A stretch of DNA of 64,000 bases from Bordetella genomosp. 9. Its GTDB lineage: Bacteria > Pseudomonadota > Gammaproteobacteria > Burkholderiales > Burkholderiaceae_B. Within the stretch, counting starts at the first letter, position 1, and each line of letters opens with the position of its first letter. Positions 9,781 through 20,004 of this stretch are shown one piece after another. The translations under genes were made by a program, and so were the position numbers. Below the pieces are notes generated by a model. That model did no database searches. It was given only the letters and a program-made list of their open reading frames with translations, and was not told where the DNA came from. The DNA lies in the NCBI RefSeq assembly GCF_002119725.1, contig NZ_CP021109.1, forward strand, positions 2,666,001-2,730,000. Direction: 5' to 3'.

Positions 9781-10989
9781 TCAAGACGCGACGGCGGGGA
9801 CGGAACCGGCGGCGTGCGCGCGGGCCGCGGCGTCCTCCGCCAGGACGTCGTCGAGGTGGTTCAGGGTAACAGATGGCCGACCGGCGTGCCACTCCAGCGT
9901 CTCGGCAATGACCTGCGGGATCCGCGTATAGGGCAAACGGTCGTGAAGGAATGCGTCGACCGCGATTTCGTTCGCGGCATTCAGGGCGATGCAGGCGCCC
10001 TGCCCGGCCGATAGCGCATCGAAGGCAAGCCCCAGACAGGGAAACCGGCGCAGATCGGGCTTTTCGAAGTCCAGACGCCCCCAGCGCGCCAGATCCAACA
10101 GCCCCACCCCGCTTGCGAGCCGCTCCGGGAACCCCAGTCCGTAGGCGATCGGTGTGCGCATGTCGGGTTGTCCCAATTGCGCCAGGACGGAACCGTCCTC
10201 GTACTCGACCATGGAATGGACCACGCTCTGCGGATGGATCAAGACTTCGATGCGCTCCCGCGGCATGGCGAACAGCCAATGGGCCTCGATGACTTCCAGG
10301 CCCTTGTTCGCCATGGTGGCGGAGTCCACGGAAATCTTGCGGCCCATGCTCCAGTTCGGATGGGCGCAGGCCTGCGCCGGCGTAATGCCATGAAGCTCTG
10401 CGGGATCGCGATCCCGGAACGGGCCGCCGGAAGCGGTCAGTATCAGCCGGCGCACGCCGGCTGCCGGCCGCGTCGGCGCGGCAGCGCGGTCGCCGTGCGG
10501 CAGGCACTGGAAGATGGCGTTGTGTTCGCTGTCGATGGGAAGCAGTTCGGCGCCATGGTCGCGTACGGCCGCCATGAACAGCGAGCCCGCGGCCACCAGG
10601 GCTTCCTTGTTGGCGAGCAGGACGCGCTTGCCGGCGCGTGCGGCAGCCAGGGCGGAAGGCAGCCCGGCCGCGCCCACGATGGCGGCCATTACGGTATCGC
10701 AGTCCGGATCGGCGGCGGTGTCGGCCAGGGCGCTGGCGCCGACCCGCACTTCGGGCAGCGGTGTCCGGTCCGGCCAGGCCTGGAAGAATCGTTGCCGTGC
10801 CGCGTCATCGGGCACGACGACGACGCGGGCGCCGCTGGCCCGCGCCTGCTGCGCGAGCTTTTCCATCCTGCTGTGGGCCGACAGCGCGTACACCGCCAGC
10901 CGGTCCGGATGGCGCGCAATCACGTCGAGCGTACTCTCCCCGATGGAGCCCGTGGAGCCGAGGACCGCGATACGCTGAAACCCGCTCAA
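9781..10989 (-). CDS. dxr: 1-deoxy-D-xylulose-5-phosphate reductoisomerase
   Basis: A 402-aa NADPH- and metal-dependent enzyme of the non-mevalonate isoprenoid pathway. [19 protein letters not shown] near the N-terminus is the nucleotide-binding loop. [16 protein letters not shown] and the [20 protein letters not shown] segment are family hallmarks. The start is inferred as TTG at 10989 (TTG-AGC-GGG), overlapping the cdsA stop TGA. This puts the GSTGSIG motif at the normal place, and no nearby ATG or GTG does. Its product feeds the isoprenoid carrier made by UppS, encoded two genes upstream. Confidence 0.93.
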   Translation of the reverse strand: MSGFQRIAVLGSTGSIGESTLDVIARHPDRLAVYALSAHSRMEKLAQQARASGARVVVVPDDAARQRFFQAWPDRTPLPEVRVGASALADTAADPDCDTVMAAIVGAAGLPSALAAARAGKRVLLANKEALVAAGSLFMAAVRDHGAELLPIDSEHNAIFQCLPHGDRAAAPTRPAAGVRRLILTASGGPFRDRDPAELHGITPAQACAHPNWSMGRKISVDSATMANKGLEVIEAHWLFAMPRERIEVLIHPQSVVHSMVEYEDGSVLAQLGQPDMRTPIAYGLGFPERLASGVGLLDLARWGRLDFEKPDLRRFPCLGLAFDALSAGQGACIALNAANEIAVDAFLHDRLPYTRIPQVIAETLEWHAGRPSVTLNHLDDVLAEDAAARAHAAGSVPAVAS

Positions 10990-11849
10990 AACAGTACTCC
11001 GCTCAAAATCAATGCCACCGGCGCTACCGGCAGAATGGCGTCGATACGATCGTAAACCCCGCCGTGCCCGGGCAGCAGCTGGCTGGAATCCTTGCGTCCT
11101 GCGCGGCGCTTGAGCAACGATTCGAACAGGTCTCCGACGATGGACAGCGCGGCCAGAAGCGCCGCTATGGGCAAGGCGCCCCAGATCGTCCAGCGCTGCG
11201 CCAGCGCGTGACCAAACGTACCTTCCCACATGCTGCTCACGCCGATCCATGCCACGGCGGCCGCGACGCCGCTGATGGCGCCTTCCACCGTTTTCCCGGG
11301 ACTGACCCGCGGCGCCAGCTTGCGCCGGCCGAAAGCGCGCCCGCCAAAATAGGCCGCGATATCCGCGGCCCACACCAAGGCAAGCAGGGACAGCACGAAA
11401 ATGGGTCCGCGCGCCATGAACAGTACCGCCAGCACCGCCCATGCCGCCAACAACGCCGGAATGGCGAAAATCGTCAGCGCCGGGCTGACCGGCGCCGCAT
11501 CGGCGCGGCCGCGCACCACCGCGGCCGTGGCGCCGACAATCCACAACACCGCGGACAGCGGCATCACCACCTTGAACATGATCTCGCGCGACAAGGCCGC
11601 CAAGCCCGGATCGCCCAGGCCGAGCCACCACGCGGTCAGCAACAGCGAAACGCCCGCCAGCACGATTCCAATGACAGCCGCCCCCGACGCGCCACTGCCG
11701 GCGGGCAACGTCAAGCGCGTCCATTCCCAGCCGGCACACCCGATGGCAACGGCCATCAGGATCATGAAAGGCCAGGCGCCAGGCGCCGCCATCGCGGCGG
11801 CCAGCACGGCGAGAAGGACAACGGCGGTGACGATACGCTGTCGGAGCAT
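10986..11849 (-). CDS. cdsA: Phosphatidate cytidylyltransferase
   Basis: A 287-aa integral membrane enzyme that makes CDP-diacylglycerol from CTP and phosphatidate. Multiple hydrophobic helices are visible from the first residues ([20 protein letters not shown]). The C-terminal family signature [20 protein letters not shown] is followed by VYDRIDAI, with the conserved Lys/Arg and Asp residues. It sits between uppS and dxr, as in many proteobacteria, and overlaps dxr by four bases. Confidence 0.94.
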   Translation of the reverse strand: MLRQRIVTAVVLLAVLAAAMAAPGAWPFMILMAVAIGCAGWEWTRLTLPAGSGASGAAVIGIVLAGVSLLLTAWWLGLGDPGLAALSREIMFKVVMPLSAVLWIVGATAAVVRGRADAAPVSPALTIFAIPALLAAWAVLAVLFMARGPIFVLSLLALVWAADIAAYFGGRAFGRRKLAPRVSPGKTVEGAISGVAAAVAWIGVSSMWEGTFGHALAQRWTIWGALPIAALLAALSIVGDLFESLLKRRAGRKDSSQLLPGHGGVYDRIDAILPVAPVALILSGVLF

Positions 11850-11932
11850 AAACCCTCTTCTCAGTTATTCATGACGGCAAACCCAAGCTTCCCAAAGAAC
11901 GCTGTCACGCCCACTCACATCTGCCCCGACCC

Positions 11933-12044
11933 GGGACGCCGCGGATCCGGCTCCGCCGGTCCGCCAGCGTCGCCCCCTTGAGGGGGAAGCGCGACAGCGC
12001 TTCGGGGGTGGGTCATCGGGGGTGGGTCATCGGGCGTGGGTCAT
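11933..12044. repeat. GC-rich intergenic repeat plus 14-bp triplet repeat
   Basis: From 11933 to about 12016 lies one copy of an ~80-bp repeat also found near 57.65-57.94 kb and at 62.12-62.19 kb. It contains the palindrome CCCCCTTGAGGGGG and a GAAGCGC...GCGCTTC hairpin. It is followed by three head-to-tail copies of a 14-bp unit (CGGGGGTGGGTCAT, the last with one change) at 12003-12044, which run into the uppS stop. The hairpins could act as an attenuator between uppS and cdsA on the minus strand. Confidence 0.8.
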
Positions 12045-12048
12045 CCCC

Positions 12049-12804
12049 TCATCCTTTTCCCAACTGCGCGCTCGTGCGGCCGAAGCGCCGTTCCCGGGTC
12101 CGATACCATTCGAAGGCGGCTTCCAGTTCGGGGGCGCCGAAATCAGGCCAATAGCGGTCGGTGAAGTACAGCTCGGTATACGCGAGCTGCCAGATCAGGT
12201 AATTGGAAATGCGCTGTTCCCCGCCGGTGCGGATGAACAGGTCCGGCTCCGGCGCCCAGGCCATGGAAAGATATCGGCTGAGCGTGGGCTCGTCGATGCG
12301 CTCCGGCGTCTGGGCCAGCGCCGGATTCTCGGCCAGCATCCTGCGTGTCGCCTGGAGAATGTCCCAGCGGCCGCCGTAGTTGGCGCAAACCGACAGATGC
12401 AGCCGGTCGTTATGCGCGGTACGCGCCTGGGCCTGCTCTATCAGTTCCCGCAGCCGTGGCTCGAAAGGCGTCAGGTCGCCCACCACCCGCAGGCGCACGC
12501 CCTGGCCTTGCAGCTTGTCGACCTCGCGCTCCAGCGCCTGCACGAACAGCCGCATGAGCAGAGATACCTCTTCCGCCGGACGACGCCAGTTTTCGGAACT
12601 GAAAGCGAACAAGGTCAGATAGCGGACGCCGCGGCGCCCGCAGGCCTCCACGACCCGCCGCACCGCCTGTACGCCCTTGGCGTGACCGGCGGTGCGAGGC
12701 AGATGCCGCTGCGTGGCCCAGCGGCCGTTCCCATCCATGATGATGGCAACGTGCTGGGGGATTTCAGACGTTTGCGGTATCGCCTGGGTAGAACTGATAG
12801 TCAT
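12049..12804 (-). CDS. uppS: Undecaprenyl diphosphate synthase
   Basis: A 251-aa cis-prenyltransferase that builds the C55 lipid carrier for peptidoglycan and O-antigen. [20 protein letters not shown] near the N-terminus carries the catalytic aspartate. [14 protein letters not shown] and [20 protein letters not shown] are the other conserved blocks. The start is taken at 12804 (MTISSTQ). An in-frame ATG at 12837 would add 11 residues and cannot be excluded, since neither has a strong ribosome site. It lies between frr and cdsA. Confidence 0.93.
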   Translation of the reverse strand: MTISSTQAIPQTSEIPQHVAIIMDGNGRWATQRHLPRTAGHAKGVQAVRRVVEACGRRGVRYLTLFAFSSENWRRPAEEVSLLMRLFVQALEREVDKLQGQGVRLRVVGDLTPFEPRLRELIEQAQARTAHNDRLHLSVCANYGGRWDILQATRRMLAENPALAQTPERIDEPTLSRYLSMAWAPEPDLFIRTGGEQRISNYLIWQLAYTELYFTDRYWPDFGAPELEAAFEWYRTRERRFGRTSAQLGKG

Positions 12805-12849
12805 GAGTTGGCTTGGATGACCAGCGCTGCCGCGCATGGCCGGTTCGCT

Positions 12850-13410
12850 CTAGACGGTCATGATTTCCGCTTCTTTCTGGGCGATCATCTTGTCGATCTC
12901 GCCCACGCAGCGGTCGGTCAGCTTCTGCACTTCGTCCTGCGCGCGGCGTTCCTCGTCTTCGGAAATCGACTTGTCCTTGACCAGCTTCTTCAGGCCTTCA
13001 TTGGCCTCCCGGCGAAGATTGCGCACCGCGATCTTCGCTTCCTCGCCCTCGTTCTTCACGACCTTGGTCAGATCGCGGCGCCGCTCTTCGGTCAGGGCCG
13101 GCATCGGCACGCGTATGGTTTCGCCCATGGACACCGGGTTCAGACCCAGGTCCGACTCGCGGATGGCCTTTTCGACCGGTCCCGCCATGCTCTTCTCATA
13201 GGGCTGGACGCTGATGGTGCGCGCGTCCACGAGGTTGACGTTGGCGACCTGGCTGATCGGCACCGGCGAACCGTAGTACTCGACGTGCACATGGTCCAGG
13301 ATGCCGGTATGCGCCCGCCCGGTACGGATCTTGGACAGGTTGACCTTGAGCGTTTCGATGGACTTGGCCATCCGGGACTCGGCCGATTTCTTGATGTCTG
13401 CGACGCTCAT
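12850..13410 (-). CDS. frr: Ribosome recycling factor
   Basis: A 186-aa two-domain protein that, with EF-G, splits post-termination ribosomes. It starts [19 protein letters not shown], with the [13 protein letters not shown] loop and the [20 protein letters not shown] segment typical of the family. Length is exactly family size. It follows pyrH with a 15-base gap in the universal rpsB-tsf-pyrH-frr order. Confidence 0.97.
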   Translation of the reverse strand: MSVADIKKSAESRMAKSIETLKVNLSKIRTGRAHTGILDHVHVEYYGSPVPISQVANVNLVDARTISVQPYEKSMAGPVEKAIRESDLGLNPVSMGETIRVPMPALTEERRRDLTKVVKNEGEEAKIAVRNLRREANEGLKKLVKDKSISEDEERRAQDEVQKLTDRCVGEIDKMIAQKEAEIMTV

Positions 13411-13425
13411 TGCGACTCCTTCGAT

Positions 13426-14142
13426 TCAAACGTGTACCAGGGTGCCTTCATCTTCACCGGTGACCGCACGCTTCAGGGCACCCGACTTATTGATGGAAAA
13501 GACCTTGATGGGCAGTTTCTGGTCCCGGCACAACGCAAAAGCGGTGGCATCCATGACTTCGAGTCGGCGCACGATGACTTCGTCGAAGCTGATGCGCGCA
13601 TAACGCGTCGCGTCCGGATCCTTGTTGGGATCGGCGCTGTAGATGCCGTCCACCTTGGTCGCCTTCAACACGATCTCCGCGCCGATTTCGGCGCCGCGCA
13701 AGGCGGCTGCCGTGTCGGTAGTGAAAAACGGGTTGCCCGTGCCGGCGGCAAAAATCACGACTTTGCCTTCCTCGAGGTAGCGCAGGGCCTTGGGCCGTAT
13801 ATAGGGTTCGACAACCTGCTCGATATTCAGGGCGGATTGCACCCGCGCGTCCACGCTGCGATGCTTGAGCGCATCCTGCAGGGCCAGGGCGTTCATGACG
13901 GTGGCCATCATGCCCATGTAGTCGGCGGTGGCCCGGTCCATGCCCTGGGCCCCCGGCGCGACGCCGCGGAAGATGTTGCCCCCGCCGATGACGATGGCCA
14001 ACTCGACGCCCAGGTTGACGATCTCGGCGATTTCCTCGGTCATCCGGGCAATAGTGCCGCGGTTGATGCCGAAGGCATCGTCGCCCATCAGGGCTTCGCC
14101 GGACAGTTTGAGAAGAACCCGCTTATACGATCTGCTGGCCAT
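13426..14142 (-). CDS. pyrH: Uridylate kinase
   Basis: A 238-aa UMP kinase of the amino-acid-kinase fold that phosphorylates UMP to [19 protein letters not shown] at the N-terminus, the glycine-rich [10 protein letters not shown] segment, and [22 protein letters not shown] are characteristic. It lies between tsf and frr. A terminator-like hairpin stands in the 107-base gap upstream, so pyrH may be partly transcribed from its own start. Confidence 0.97.
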   Translation of the reverse strand: MASRSYKRVLLKLSGEALMGDDAFGINRGTIARMTEEIAEIVNLGVELAIVIGGGNIFRGVAPGAQGMDRATADYMGMMATVMNALALQDALKHRSVDARVQSALNIEQVVEPYIRPKALRYLEEGKVVIFAAGTGNPFFTTDTAAALRGAEIGAEIVLKATKVDGIYSADPNKDPDATRYARISFDEVIVRRLEVMDATAFALCRDQKLPIKVFSINKSGALKRAVTGEDEGTLVHV

Positions 14143-14190
14143 AGGCGATATCCCCGAGAAACGATCCGACGGAAGTGTAAGACAAGAAAT

Positions 14191-14211
14191 AGGCCGGTCA
14201 CGCGCCGGCCT
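14191..14211 (-). terminator. Hairpin terminator after tsf
   Basis: A 7-bp stem (AGGCCGG/CCGGCCT) with a 7-base loop lies between the tsf stop and the pyrH start. On the minus strand it is followed by ATTTCTTGTCTT, a moderately T-rich run. It can act as a partial terminator that lowers pyrH-frr expression relative to rpsB-tsf. Confidence 0.6.
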
Positions 14212-14249
14212 GTAATAAAAAAACGGTAATGCGGACGGACGACTTGCGC

Positions 14250-15128
14250 TCAGGCGCGGCCGGCGGCGGCAGCGGCGACTTCAGCCGCGAAGTCCGTGGT
14301 CTTCTTTTCGATGCCTTCGCCGACGATGAACAGGGCGAAGCGCGCGATGGAAGCGCCCTCTGCCTTGAGCATCTGCTCGACCGATTGCTTGTCATTCTTG
14401 ACGAAGGGCTGCGACAGCAGCGTGACTTCCTTCAAGAATTTCTGCACCGAGCCTTCGACCATCTTGGCGACGATTTCGGCGGGCTTGCCGGATTCGGCGG
14501 CCTTCTGCTCGGCAACCGAGCGCTCGGCGGCGATGTCCGCGGCCGACACGCCTTCGGCATTCAGGGCCTTGGGCTTGGTCGCGGCGATGTGCATTGCCAG
14601 GTCCTTGCCGACGGTGTCGGCGCCGCTGAAGTCAACCAGCACGCCGATCTTGCCGCCGTGAACATAGCTGGCCAGTTTGTTGGCGGTTTCCATGCGCTGG
14701 AAACGGCGCACCGAAATGTTTTCGCCAATCTTGCCGACCAGGGCAGTACGCGTGGTTTCCACGGTGCCGCCATCCAGCGGCAGCTCGGACAGCGCCGCGA
14801 CATCGGCCGGATTCTGAACGGCGACCAGTTCGGCCAGCTTGTTCACGAAGGCGACGAAGTCGTCGTTCTTCGCGACGAAGTCGGTTTCGCAATTGACTTC
14901 GATCACGGCGCCCTGCTTGGCGTCGGCGGAGATGTAAAGGCCGATCAGGCCTTCGGCCGTGACGCGGGCAGCAGCCTTGCTGGCCTTGTTGCCCAGCTTC
15001 ACGCGCAGGATTTCCTCGGCGCGAGCCAGGTCGCCCTGGGCTTCGGTCAGCGCCTTCTTGCACTCCATCATGGGCGCGTCGGTCTTCTCGCGCAATTCCT
15101 TGACCATCGAGGCGGTAATTTCAGCCAT
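14250..15128 (-). CDS. tsf: Elongation factor Ts
   Basis: A 292-aa guanine nucleotide exchange factor for EF-Tu. The N-terminal UBA-like module and the [19 protein letters not shown] motif that contacts EF-Tu are clear. [14 protein letters not shown] and the C-terminal [17 protein letters not shown] match the family, and length is normal. It is co-directional with rpsB, from which it is separated by 123 bases holding a GC-rich hairpin. Confidence 0.97.
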   Translation of the reverse strand: MAEITASMVKELREKTDAPMMECKKALTEAQGDLARAEEILRVKLGNKASKAAARVTAEGLIGLYISADAKQGAVIEVNCETDFVAKNDDFVAFVNKLAELVAVQNPADVAALSELPLDGGTVETTRTALVGKIGENISVRRFQRMETANKLASYVHGGKIGVLVDFSGADTVGKDLAMHIAATKPKALNAEGVSAADIAAERSVAEQKAAESGKPAEIVAKMVEGSVQKFLKEVTLLSQPFVKNDKQSVEQMLKAEGASIARFALFIVGEGIEKKTTDFAAEVAAAAAGRA

Positions 15129-15154
15129 GTTCGCTCCATTTCTTGCTAAAGCAC

Positions 15155-15172
15155 GCCCCGGCGAGCCGGGGC
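15155..15172 (-). terminator. Hairpin in the rpsB-tsf gap
   Basis: A perfect 8-bp stem (GCCCCGGC/GCCGGGGC) with a 2-base loop, followed on the minus strand by GTGCTTTAGC. The run of T is short, so this is more likely an mRNA processing or attenuation element that sets the rpsB:tsf ratio than a full terminator. Confidence 0.4.
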
Positions 15173-15251
15173 ATGTCGTTTCGATACGGGAAAGCGCGCG
15201 CGGCCCGGCGGGCCGCGGCGGTCGGGCGACTGTCCGCCCGGGCGCAGCCGA

Positions 15252-16001
15252 TCAGGCCTGGCCGTCCTGCACTTCCACGAATTCTTCCTGGCCTTCGCCG
15301 CCTTCCTCGACCAGACCGTTCAGGTTCTGCTCGCGGCCTTCGACCACGGCGTCGGCGATGCCCTTGGCGTACAGCGCGATGGCCTTGGCCGAGTCATCGT
15401 TGCCGGGAATGACGTAATCGATGCCGTCGGGGGAGTGGTTGGTGTCGACCACGGCCACGACCGGGATACCCAGCTTGCGGGCTTCGGCGATGGCAATCTT
15501 GTGATAGCCGACGTCGATGACGAACAGCGCGTCGGGCAGGCCGTTCATGTCCTTGATACCGCCCATGGACTTGTTCAGCTTTTCCAGTTCGCGCTGGAAC
15601 AGCAGACCTTCCTTCTTGATCATGCGCTCGGCCCCGCCTTCGGCGACCACCGCTTCCATGTCCTTCAGGCGCTTGATGGAGGTCTTGACCGTCTTGAAGT
15701 TGGTCAGCATGCCGCCGAGCCAGCGGGCGTCGACGTAAGGCATGCCGGCACGGGAGGCTTCGGCGGCGATCAGTTCGCGCGCGGCGCGCTTGGTGCCGAC
15801 GAACAGGATGGTGCCTCCGCGGGCGGCCAGCTGTTTCACGAACTTGGTGGCCTCGAGATACTTGGCAACGGTCTGCTCGAGGTTGACGATGTGGATCTTG
15901 TTACGCTGGCCGAAGATGAAGGGCGCCATCTTCGGATTCCAGTAACGGGTCTGGTGGCCGAAATGGACGCCGGCTTCCAGCATTTCACGCATGAGGGACA
16001 T
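15252..16001 (-). CDS. rpsB: 30S ribosomal protein S2
   Basis: A 249-aa small-subunit protein starting [40 protein letters not shown] and [20 protein letters not shown] are highly conserved S2 blocks. It ends in an acidic tail ([18 protein letters not shown]). The ATG at 16001 has a clear GGAGAT ribosome site. It is the first gene of the minus-strand run, preceded by a 377-base intergenic region with repeats. Confidence 0.97.
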   Translation of the reverse strand: MSLMREMLEAGVHFGHQTRYWNPKMAPFIFGQRNKIHIVNLEQTVAKYLEATKFVKQLAARGGTILFVGTKRAARELIAAEASRAGMPYVDARWLGGMLTNFKTVKTSIKRLKDMEAVVAEGGAERMIKKEGLLFQRELEKLNKSMGGIKDMNGLPDALFVIDVGYHKIAIAEARKLGIPVVAVVDTNHSPDGIDYVIPGNDDSAKAIALYAKGIADAVVEGREQNLNGLVEEGGEGQEEFVEVQDGQA

Positions 16002-16378
16002 AATGATCTCCAAGGGTTGGGACTTGCGCCAGGCCCGTATCGACGACGCTTCGCCTGCTAAAGTAGAAGTACAGCAGCGTTGCGGCGTCCACACCCTGGT
16101 TGGCTTGGCGCGCGATTTGAAAGCGTTGATTCGAGGGCGGTGTCCTGTGCGGCCTATGCGGTCCTGGGCCTATACGGTCCTATGCGGTCCTATACGACCC
16201 TATACAGCTCGCTTCCGCGAGCGGGGCCGATCCGGCCTCTCCCGCACAAGACAGTTCGGTACAAGACAGTTCCGTACAACACAGCTCCGTACAAGCCGAA
16301 CACCGCGCCTGCGCACCCCCGCTTTCGGGGAAAGCCTATAATTCTACTATTTTTCCAAGACAATCCTCAAGCTGATAC
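16002..16378. promoter_or_regulatory. Divergent rpsB/map control region with short tandem repeats
   Basis: This gene-free stretch separates rpsB (minus) from map (plus). Near map lies TATAAT at 16337-16342, 36 bases before its ATG, without a recognisable -35. On the minus strand, TTGTCT and TATAGG 17 bases apart (16335-16363) are a candidate rpsB promoter, which would give a ~330-nt leader. That leader contains three head-to-tail 15-bp units (16246-16290, ACAAGACAGTTCGGT type) and an irregular run of CCTATRCGGT-like units at 16153-16205. The promoter calls are by eye only. Confidence 0.45.
16246..16290. repeat. Three tandem 15-bp repeats in the rpsB leader
   Basis: Units at 16246-16260, 16261-16275 and 16276-16290 read ACAAGACAGTTCGGT, ACAAGACAGTTCCGT and ACAACACAGCTCCGT. 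They lie outside any gene, in what would be the untranslated leader of rpsB. Confidence 0.85.
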
Positions 16379-17200
16379 ATGGGCATAGTCACCGACCCCG
16401 CCGATCTGGACAAGATGCGCCTGGCCTGCCAGGACGCCGCACGCGTGCTGGACTACCTGGCGCCTTTCGTCAAACCCGGCGTCACGACCGGCGAGCTCGA
16501 CCGCCTGGCCCTGACCTATCTGACCGAAGAGCTGAAGGTCAAATCCGCCACCGTCGGATATGCGCCTCCCGGCTATCCGCCCTTCCCCGGCGCCATCTGC
16601 ACCTCGGTGAACCATCAGGTGTGCCATGGCATTCCGGGCGACAAGGTGCTGAAAAACGGGGACGTGCTGAATATCGACGTCACGATCATCAAGGACGGCT
16701 GGTTCGGCGATACCAGCCGGATGTTCTATGTCGGCGAGCCGTCCATCCTGGCCCGGCGCCTGACGGACGTCACCTATGAATGCATGTGGCTCGGCATCCG
16801 CCAGGTGCGCGCCGGCGCCACGCTGGGCGACATCGGGCATGCCATCCAGAAGCACGCCGAGGGCGCCGGATTCTCCGTCGTGCGCGAATTCTGCGGCCAC
16901 GGCGTCGGCCGCCGTTTCCACGAAGACCCGCAGGTGCTGCACTATGGCAAGCCGGGCAGCGGCGTCAGGCTGGTGCCGGGCATGATTTTCACCATCGAGC
17001 CGATGATCAACGCCGGCCGGCGCGAAATCCGCCAGCTTTCGGACGGCTGGACAGTGGTCACGCGCGACCACAGCCTGTCTGCGCAATGGGAGCATACGGT
17101 GCTCGTGACGGAAACCGGTTATGAAGTGCTGACGGTTTCTCCCGGCATGCCCGCCCCGCCCGCCTTCGTGACCGAGCACATCGCCGTCCCGGCCGGGTAG
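16379..17200 (+). CDS. map: Methionine aminopeptidase, type I
   Basis: A 273-aa metalloprotease that removes the initiator methionine from new proteins. The pita-bread-fold ligands are all visible: the two aspartates in NIDVTIIKDGWFGDTSRMF, the histidine in CGHGVGRRFHEDP, and glutamates in FTIEPMIN and WEHTVLVTE. CTSVNHQVCHGIP is the usual substrate loop. It is divergent from rpsB, its frequent genomic partner, and 76 bases upstream of glnD. Confidence 0.97.
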   Translation: MGIVTDPADLDKMRLACQDAARVLDYLAPFVKPGVTTGELDRLALTYLTEELKVKSATVGYAPPGYPPFPGAICTSVNHQVCHGIPGDKVLKNGDVLNIDVTIIKDGWFGDTSRMFYVGEPSILARRLTDVTYECMWLGIRQVRAGATLGDIGHAIQKHAEGAGFSVVREFCGHGVGRRFHEDPQVLHYGKPGSGVRLVPGMIFTIEPMINAGRREIRQLSDGWTVVTRDHSLSAQWEHTVLVTETGYEVLTVSPGMPAPPAFVTEHIAVPAG

Positions 17201-17276
17201 CCACGGCCACCCGAACGGGGGCCGGCGGCATCGCCCGGACGCCAAGTCCCTATCGACACGGAAAGAAGCCAACGCC

Positions 17277-19883
17277 ATGACCGCCATGGACCTGCCGTCG
17301 CTGCGCGCCCGCATGCGCGAGAAACGCGAGGCCGCCATCGCCGCCTTTCGCGAGCACGAGCGTCCGGACCCGCTGCTGCACGAATTGCGGCGCATCACCG
17401 ACCAGACCCTGCGCGATCTGGTCAAGCAGTGCCCCCTGCCGCCCGGCGCCGTCCTGGCCGCCGTGGGCGGCTACGGGCGCGGCGAGCTGTACCCGCATTC
17501 CGACGTCGATCTGCTGATCCTGCTTCCCCACGCGCCCTCGCCCGATGAAGAAGGCGCCATCGAACGCCTGGTCGCCGCGCTGTGGGACCTGGGCCTGGAG
17601 CCCGGCCATAGCGTCCGCACGATCGCCGACTGCGAACGCGAGGCCGACGCCGACATCACGGTGGAAACCGCCTTGCTGGAATCGCGCTGGCTGGCGGGCA
17701 ATCGCGCGTTGATGAAGTCCTTCGACGCGGCGATGCGCGCAAGGCTGGACCCCGCCCTGTTCTTCCGCGCCAAGCGCGTTGAAATGCAGCAGCGGCACGC
17801 GCGCCATCAGGACACGCCTTACGCGCTCGAACCGAACTGCAAGGAATCGCCCGGCGGACTGCGGGATCTGCAGGTCATCATGTGGATGGCGCGCGCCGCG
17901 GGCTTTGGCGAAAGCTGGCGCGAGATCGCCCGCGCCGGCCTGCTGACGGCATCGGAAGCGCGCGGCCTGCGGCGCGCGGAACAGGCATTCAAGCGGCTGC
18001 GCATCGAGCTGCACCTGATGGCCAAGCGGCGGGAAGACCGCGTGCTGTTCGACCTGCAGCCCGCGCTGGCGGAGGTCTACGGCATCAAGGCGACCGCCAC
18101 GCGGCGCGCCAGCGAACTGATGATGCAGCGCTATTACTGGGCCGCGCGGCTGGTCACGCAGCTGAACGCCATCCTGGTGCAGAACATCGAGGAACGGCTG
18201 TTTCCCCGCCCCGCCTGCGACGCGCGCGAGATCGACGACGACTTCCGCAGTCTGCACGATCGCCTGGACATCATCCGGGACGACGCCTTCGAGCGCAATC
18301 CCACCTTGCTGCTGCGCGCCTTCCTGACCATGCAGCAGCACCCGCATCTGAGCGGCATGTCGGCGCGCACCCTGCGCGCCATGTGGCATGCCCGCCATCG
18401 TATCGACGCGCAGTTCCGCCGCAACCCGGTGAACCGCCATCTGTTCCTGCAGATACTGCAGCAGCCGGCCGGTATCGTGCACGCATTGCGCCGTATGACC
18501 ATGCTGAACATCCTGCCCCGCTACCTGCCGGTGTTTCGCCGCATCGTGGGCCAGATGCAGCACGACCTGTTCCACGTATACACGGTGGATCAGCACACGC
18601 TCACGGTCATCCGCAACCTGCGGCGTTTCACCATGCCCGAGCACGCGCAGGAGTATCCGCTGGCCAGCCAGCTGATCTCTGAATTCGACCGCCATTGGCT
18701 GCTTTACGTGGCCGCGCTTTTTCACGACATCGCCAAGGGCCGAGGCGGCGACCACTCGGAGCTGGGCGCGCGCGACGTGCGCAAGTTCGCGCAGGACCAC
18801 AACATGGCGCCGGAAGACGCTGAACTGGTCGAGTTCCTGGTGCGCCAGCACCTGCTCATGTCCACCGTTGCGCAGAAGCGTGACCTGTCCGATCCCGACG
18901 TCGTGCGCGACTTCGCCGCTGCGGTCAAGGACGAACGTCATCTGACCGCGCTGTACCTGCTGACGGTGGCAGACATCCGCGGCACCAGTCCCAAGGTCTG
19001 GAACGCCTGGAAAGGCAAGCTGCTGGAAGACTTGTACCGCCTTACCCTGGCGGCGCTGGGCGGCGCGCACCATGATGCCGACACCGTGCTCAATCACCGG
19101 CGGGCCGAAGCCGCCCGCTTGACGCGTCTGGCTGGCCTGCGCGACGACGCGCGCGAGGCGTTCTGGCGCCAGCTCGATGTGGCGTACTTCCTCCGTCACG
19201 ACGCCTCGGACATCGCCTGGCACACGCGCCACCTTTACCACCGGCCGGCGCCCGAGCAGCCTGTGGTAAAGGCGCGGCCCACGGAACAAAGCGAAGGGCT
19301 GCAGGTGATGGTCTACACGCGCGACGTGCCGGACCTGTTCGCCGCCATATGCGGCTACTTCGACGCCAAGTCCCTGAGCATCCAGGACGCGCGCATTCAT
19401 ACGACCCGGCACGGGTGGGCGCTGGACAGCTTCATCGTCCTGCTGCCCGACGGCGCCAGCGACCTGCGCGCCCAGGCCGCGCTGGTCGAGCACGAACTGG
19501 CCGAGCGCCTGAAGGATCCCGCCACGTTCTCGCACGCGGCTGCCGCGGGCGCCGCACCCTATGGCCGCAACCGCCAGTCGCGCATGTCGCGCGTGTTCCC
19601 TGTGCCGCCCCAGGCCGAATTGCAGCCCGACGAACGCAGCCAGTCCTGGCGCCTGTCGGTCACAGCCACCGACCGCCCCGGGCTGTTGCACGCGCTCGCG
19701 CGCGTGTTCGCCAGCCATGGCGTCAATCTGCAGATGGCGAAGGTGATGACGCTGGGCGACCGCGTCGAGGACGTCTTCATCATCGAAGGCGCGGCACTGG
19801 AGCGGCCGCGCAGCCAGATGCAATTCGAAGAGGCCATCCTGGACGCATTGGCCGGCGACGGCGCACGGCGCGCGGCGGCCTGA
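17277..19883 (+). CDS. glnD: PII uridylyltransferase / uridylyl-removing enzyme
   Basis: An 868-aa nitrogen sensor that adds or removes UMP on PII proteins in response to glutamine. The nucleotidyltransferase domain shows GGYGRGELYPHSDVDLL, with D76 and D78 as metal ligands. An HD domain (FHDIAKGRGGDHSE, H483-D484) removes UMP. Two C-terminal ACT domains follow, around LQVMVYTRDVPDLFAAICGY and LSVTATDRPGLLHALARVFA. All four parts are intact, so both activities are expected. Confidence 0.97.
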   Translation: MTAMDLPSLRARMREKREAAIAAFREHERPDPLLHELRRITDQTLRDLVKQCPLPPGAVLAAVGGYGRGELYPHSDVDLLILLPHAPSPDEEGAIERLVAALWDLGLEPGHSVRTIADCEREADADITVETALLESRWLAGNRALMKSFDAAMRARLDPALFFRAKRVEMQQRHARHQDTPYALEPNCKESPGGLRDLQVIMWMARAAGFGESWREIARAGLLTASEARGLRRAEQAFKRLRIELHLMAKRREDRVLFDLQPALAEVYGIKATATRRASELMMQRYYWAARLVTQLNAILVQNIEERLFPRPACDAREIDDDFRSLHDRLDIIRDDAFERNPTLLLRAFLTMQQHPHLSGMSARTLRAMWHARHRIDAQFRRNPVNRHLFLQILQQPAGIVHALRRMTMLNILPRYLPVFRRIVGQMQHDLFHVYTVDQHTLTVIRNLRRFTMPEHAQEYPLASQLISEFDRHWLLYVAALFHDIAKGRGGDHSELGARDVRKFAQDHNMAPEDAELVEFLVRQHLLMSTVAQKRDLSDPDVVRDFAAAVKDERHLTALYLLTVADIRGTSPKVWNAWKGKLLEDLYRLTLAALGGAHHDADTVLNHRRAEAARLTRLAGLRDDAREAFWRQLDVAYFLRHDASDIAWHTRHLYHRPAPEQPVVKARPTEQSEGLQVMVYTRDVPDLFAAICGYFDAKSLSIQDARIHTTRHGWALDSFIVLLPDGASDLRAQAALVEHELAERLKDPATFSHAAAAGAAPYGRNRQSRMSRVFPVPPQAELQPDERSQSWRLSVTATDRPGLLHALARVFASHGVNLQMAKVMTLGDRVEDVFIIEGAALERPRSQMQFEEAILDALAGDGARRAAA

Positions 19884-20004
19884 CCGCATCTTGCAAGCAC
19901 GCGCGGGATCGGATCTGGCGCGATTTGGGAAAACGGTCCACGGCGCGCACGGCGGGCCGCTTACAATCGGCTTTTTTCATCAGCCGGCCAGGCCGCATCC
20001 GTCC

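Noticed and set aside
16153..16290. CRISPR-like array
   Set aside because: The units are directly head to tail with no unique spacers, and there are no cas genes in the window.
17250..19889. An open frame of nearly 880 codons on the strand opposite glnD
   Set aside because: Its residues are the usual antisense shadow of GC-rich codon use (rich in Arg, His, Gln, Ala), with no domain. glnD on the other strand is complete and full length.
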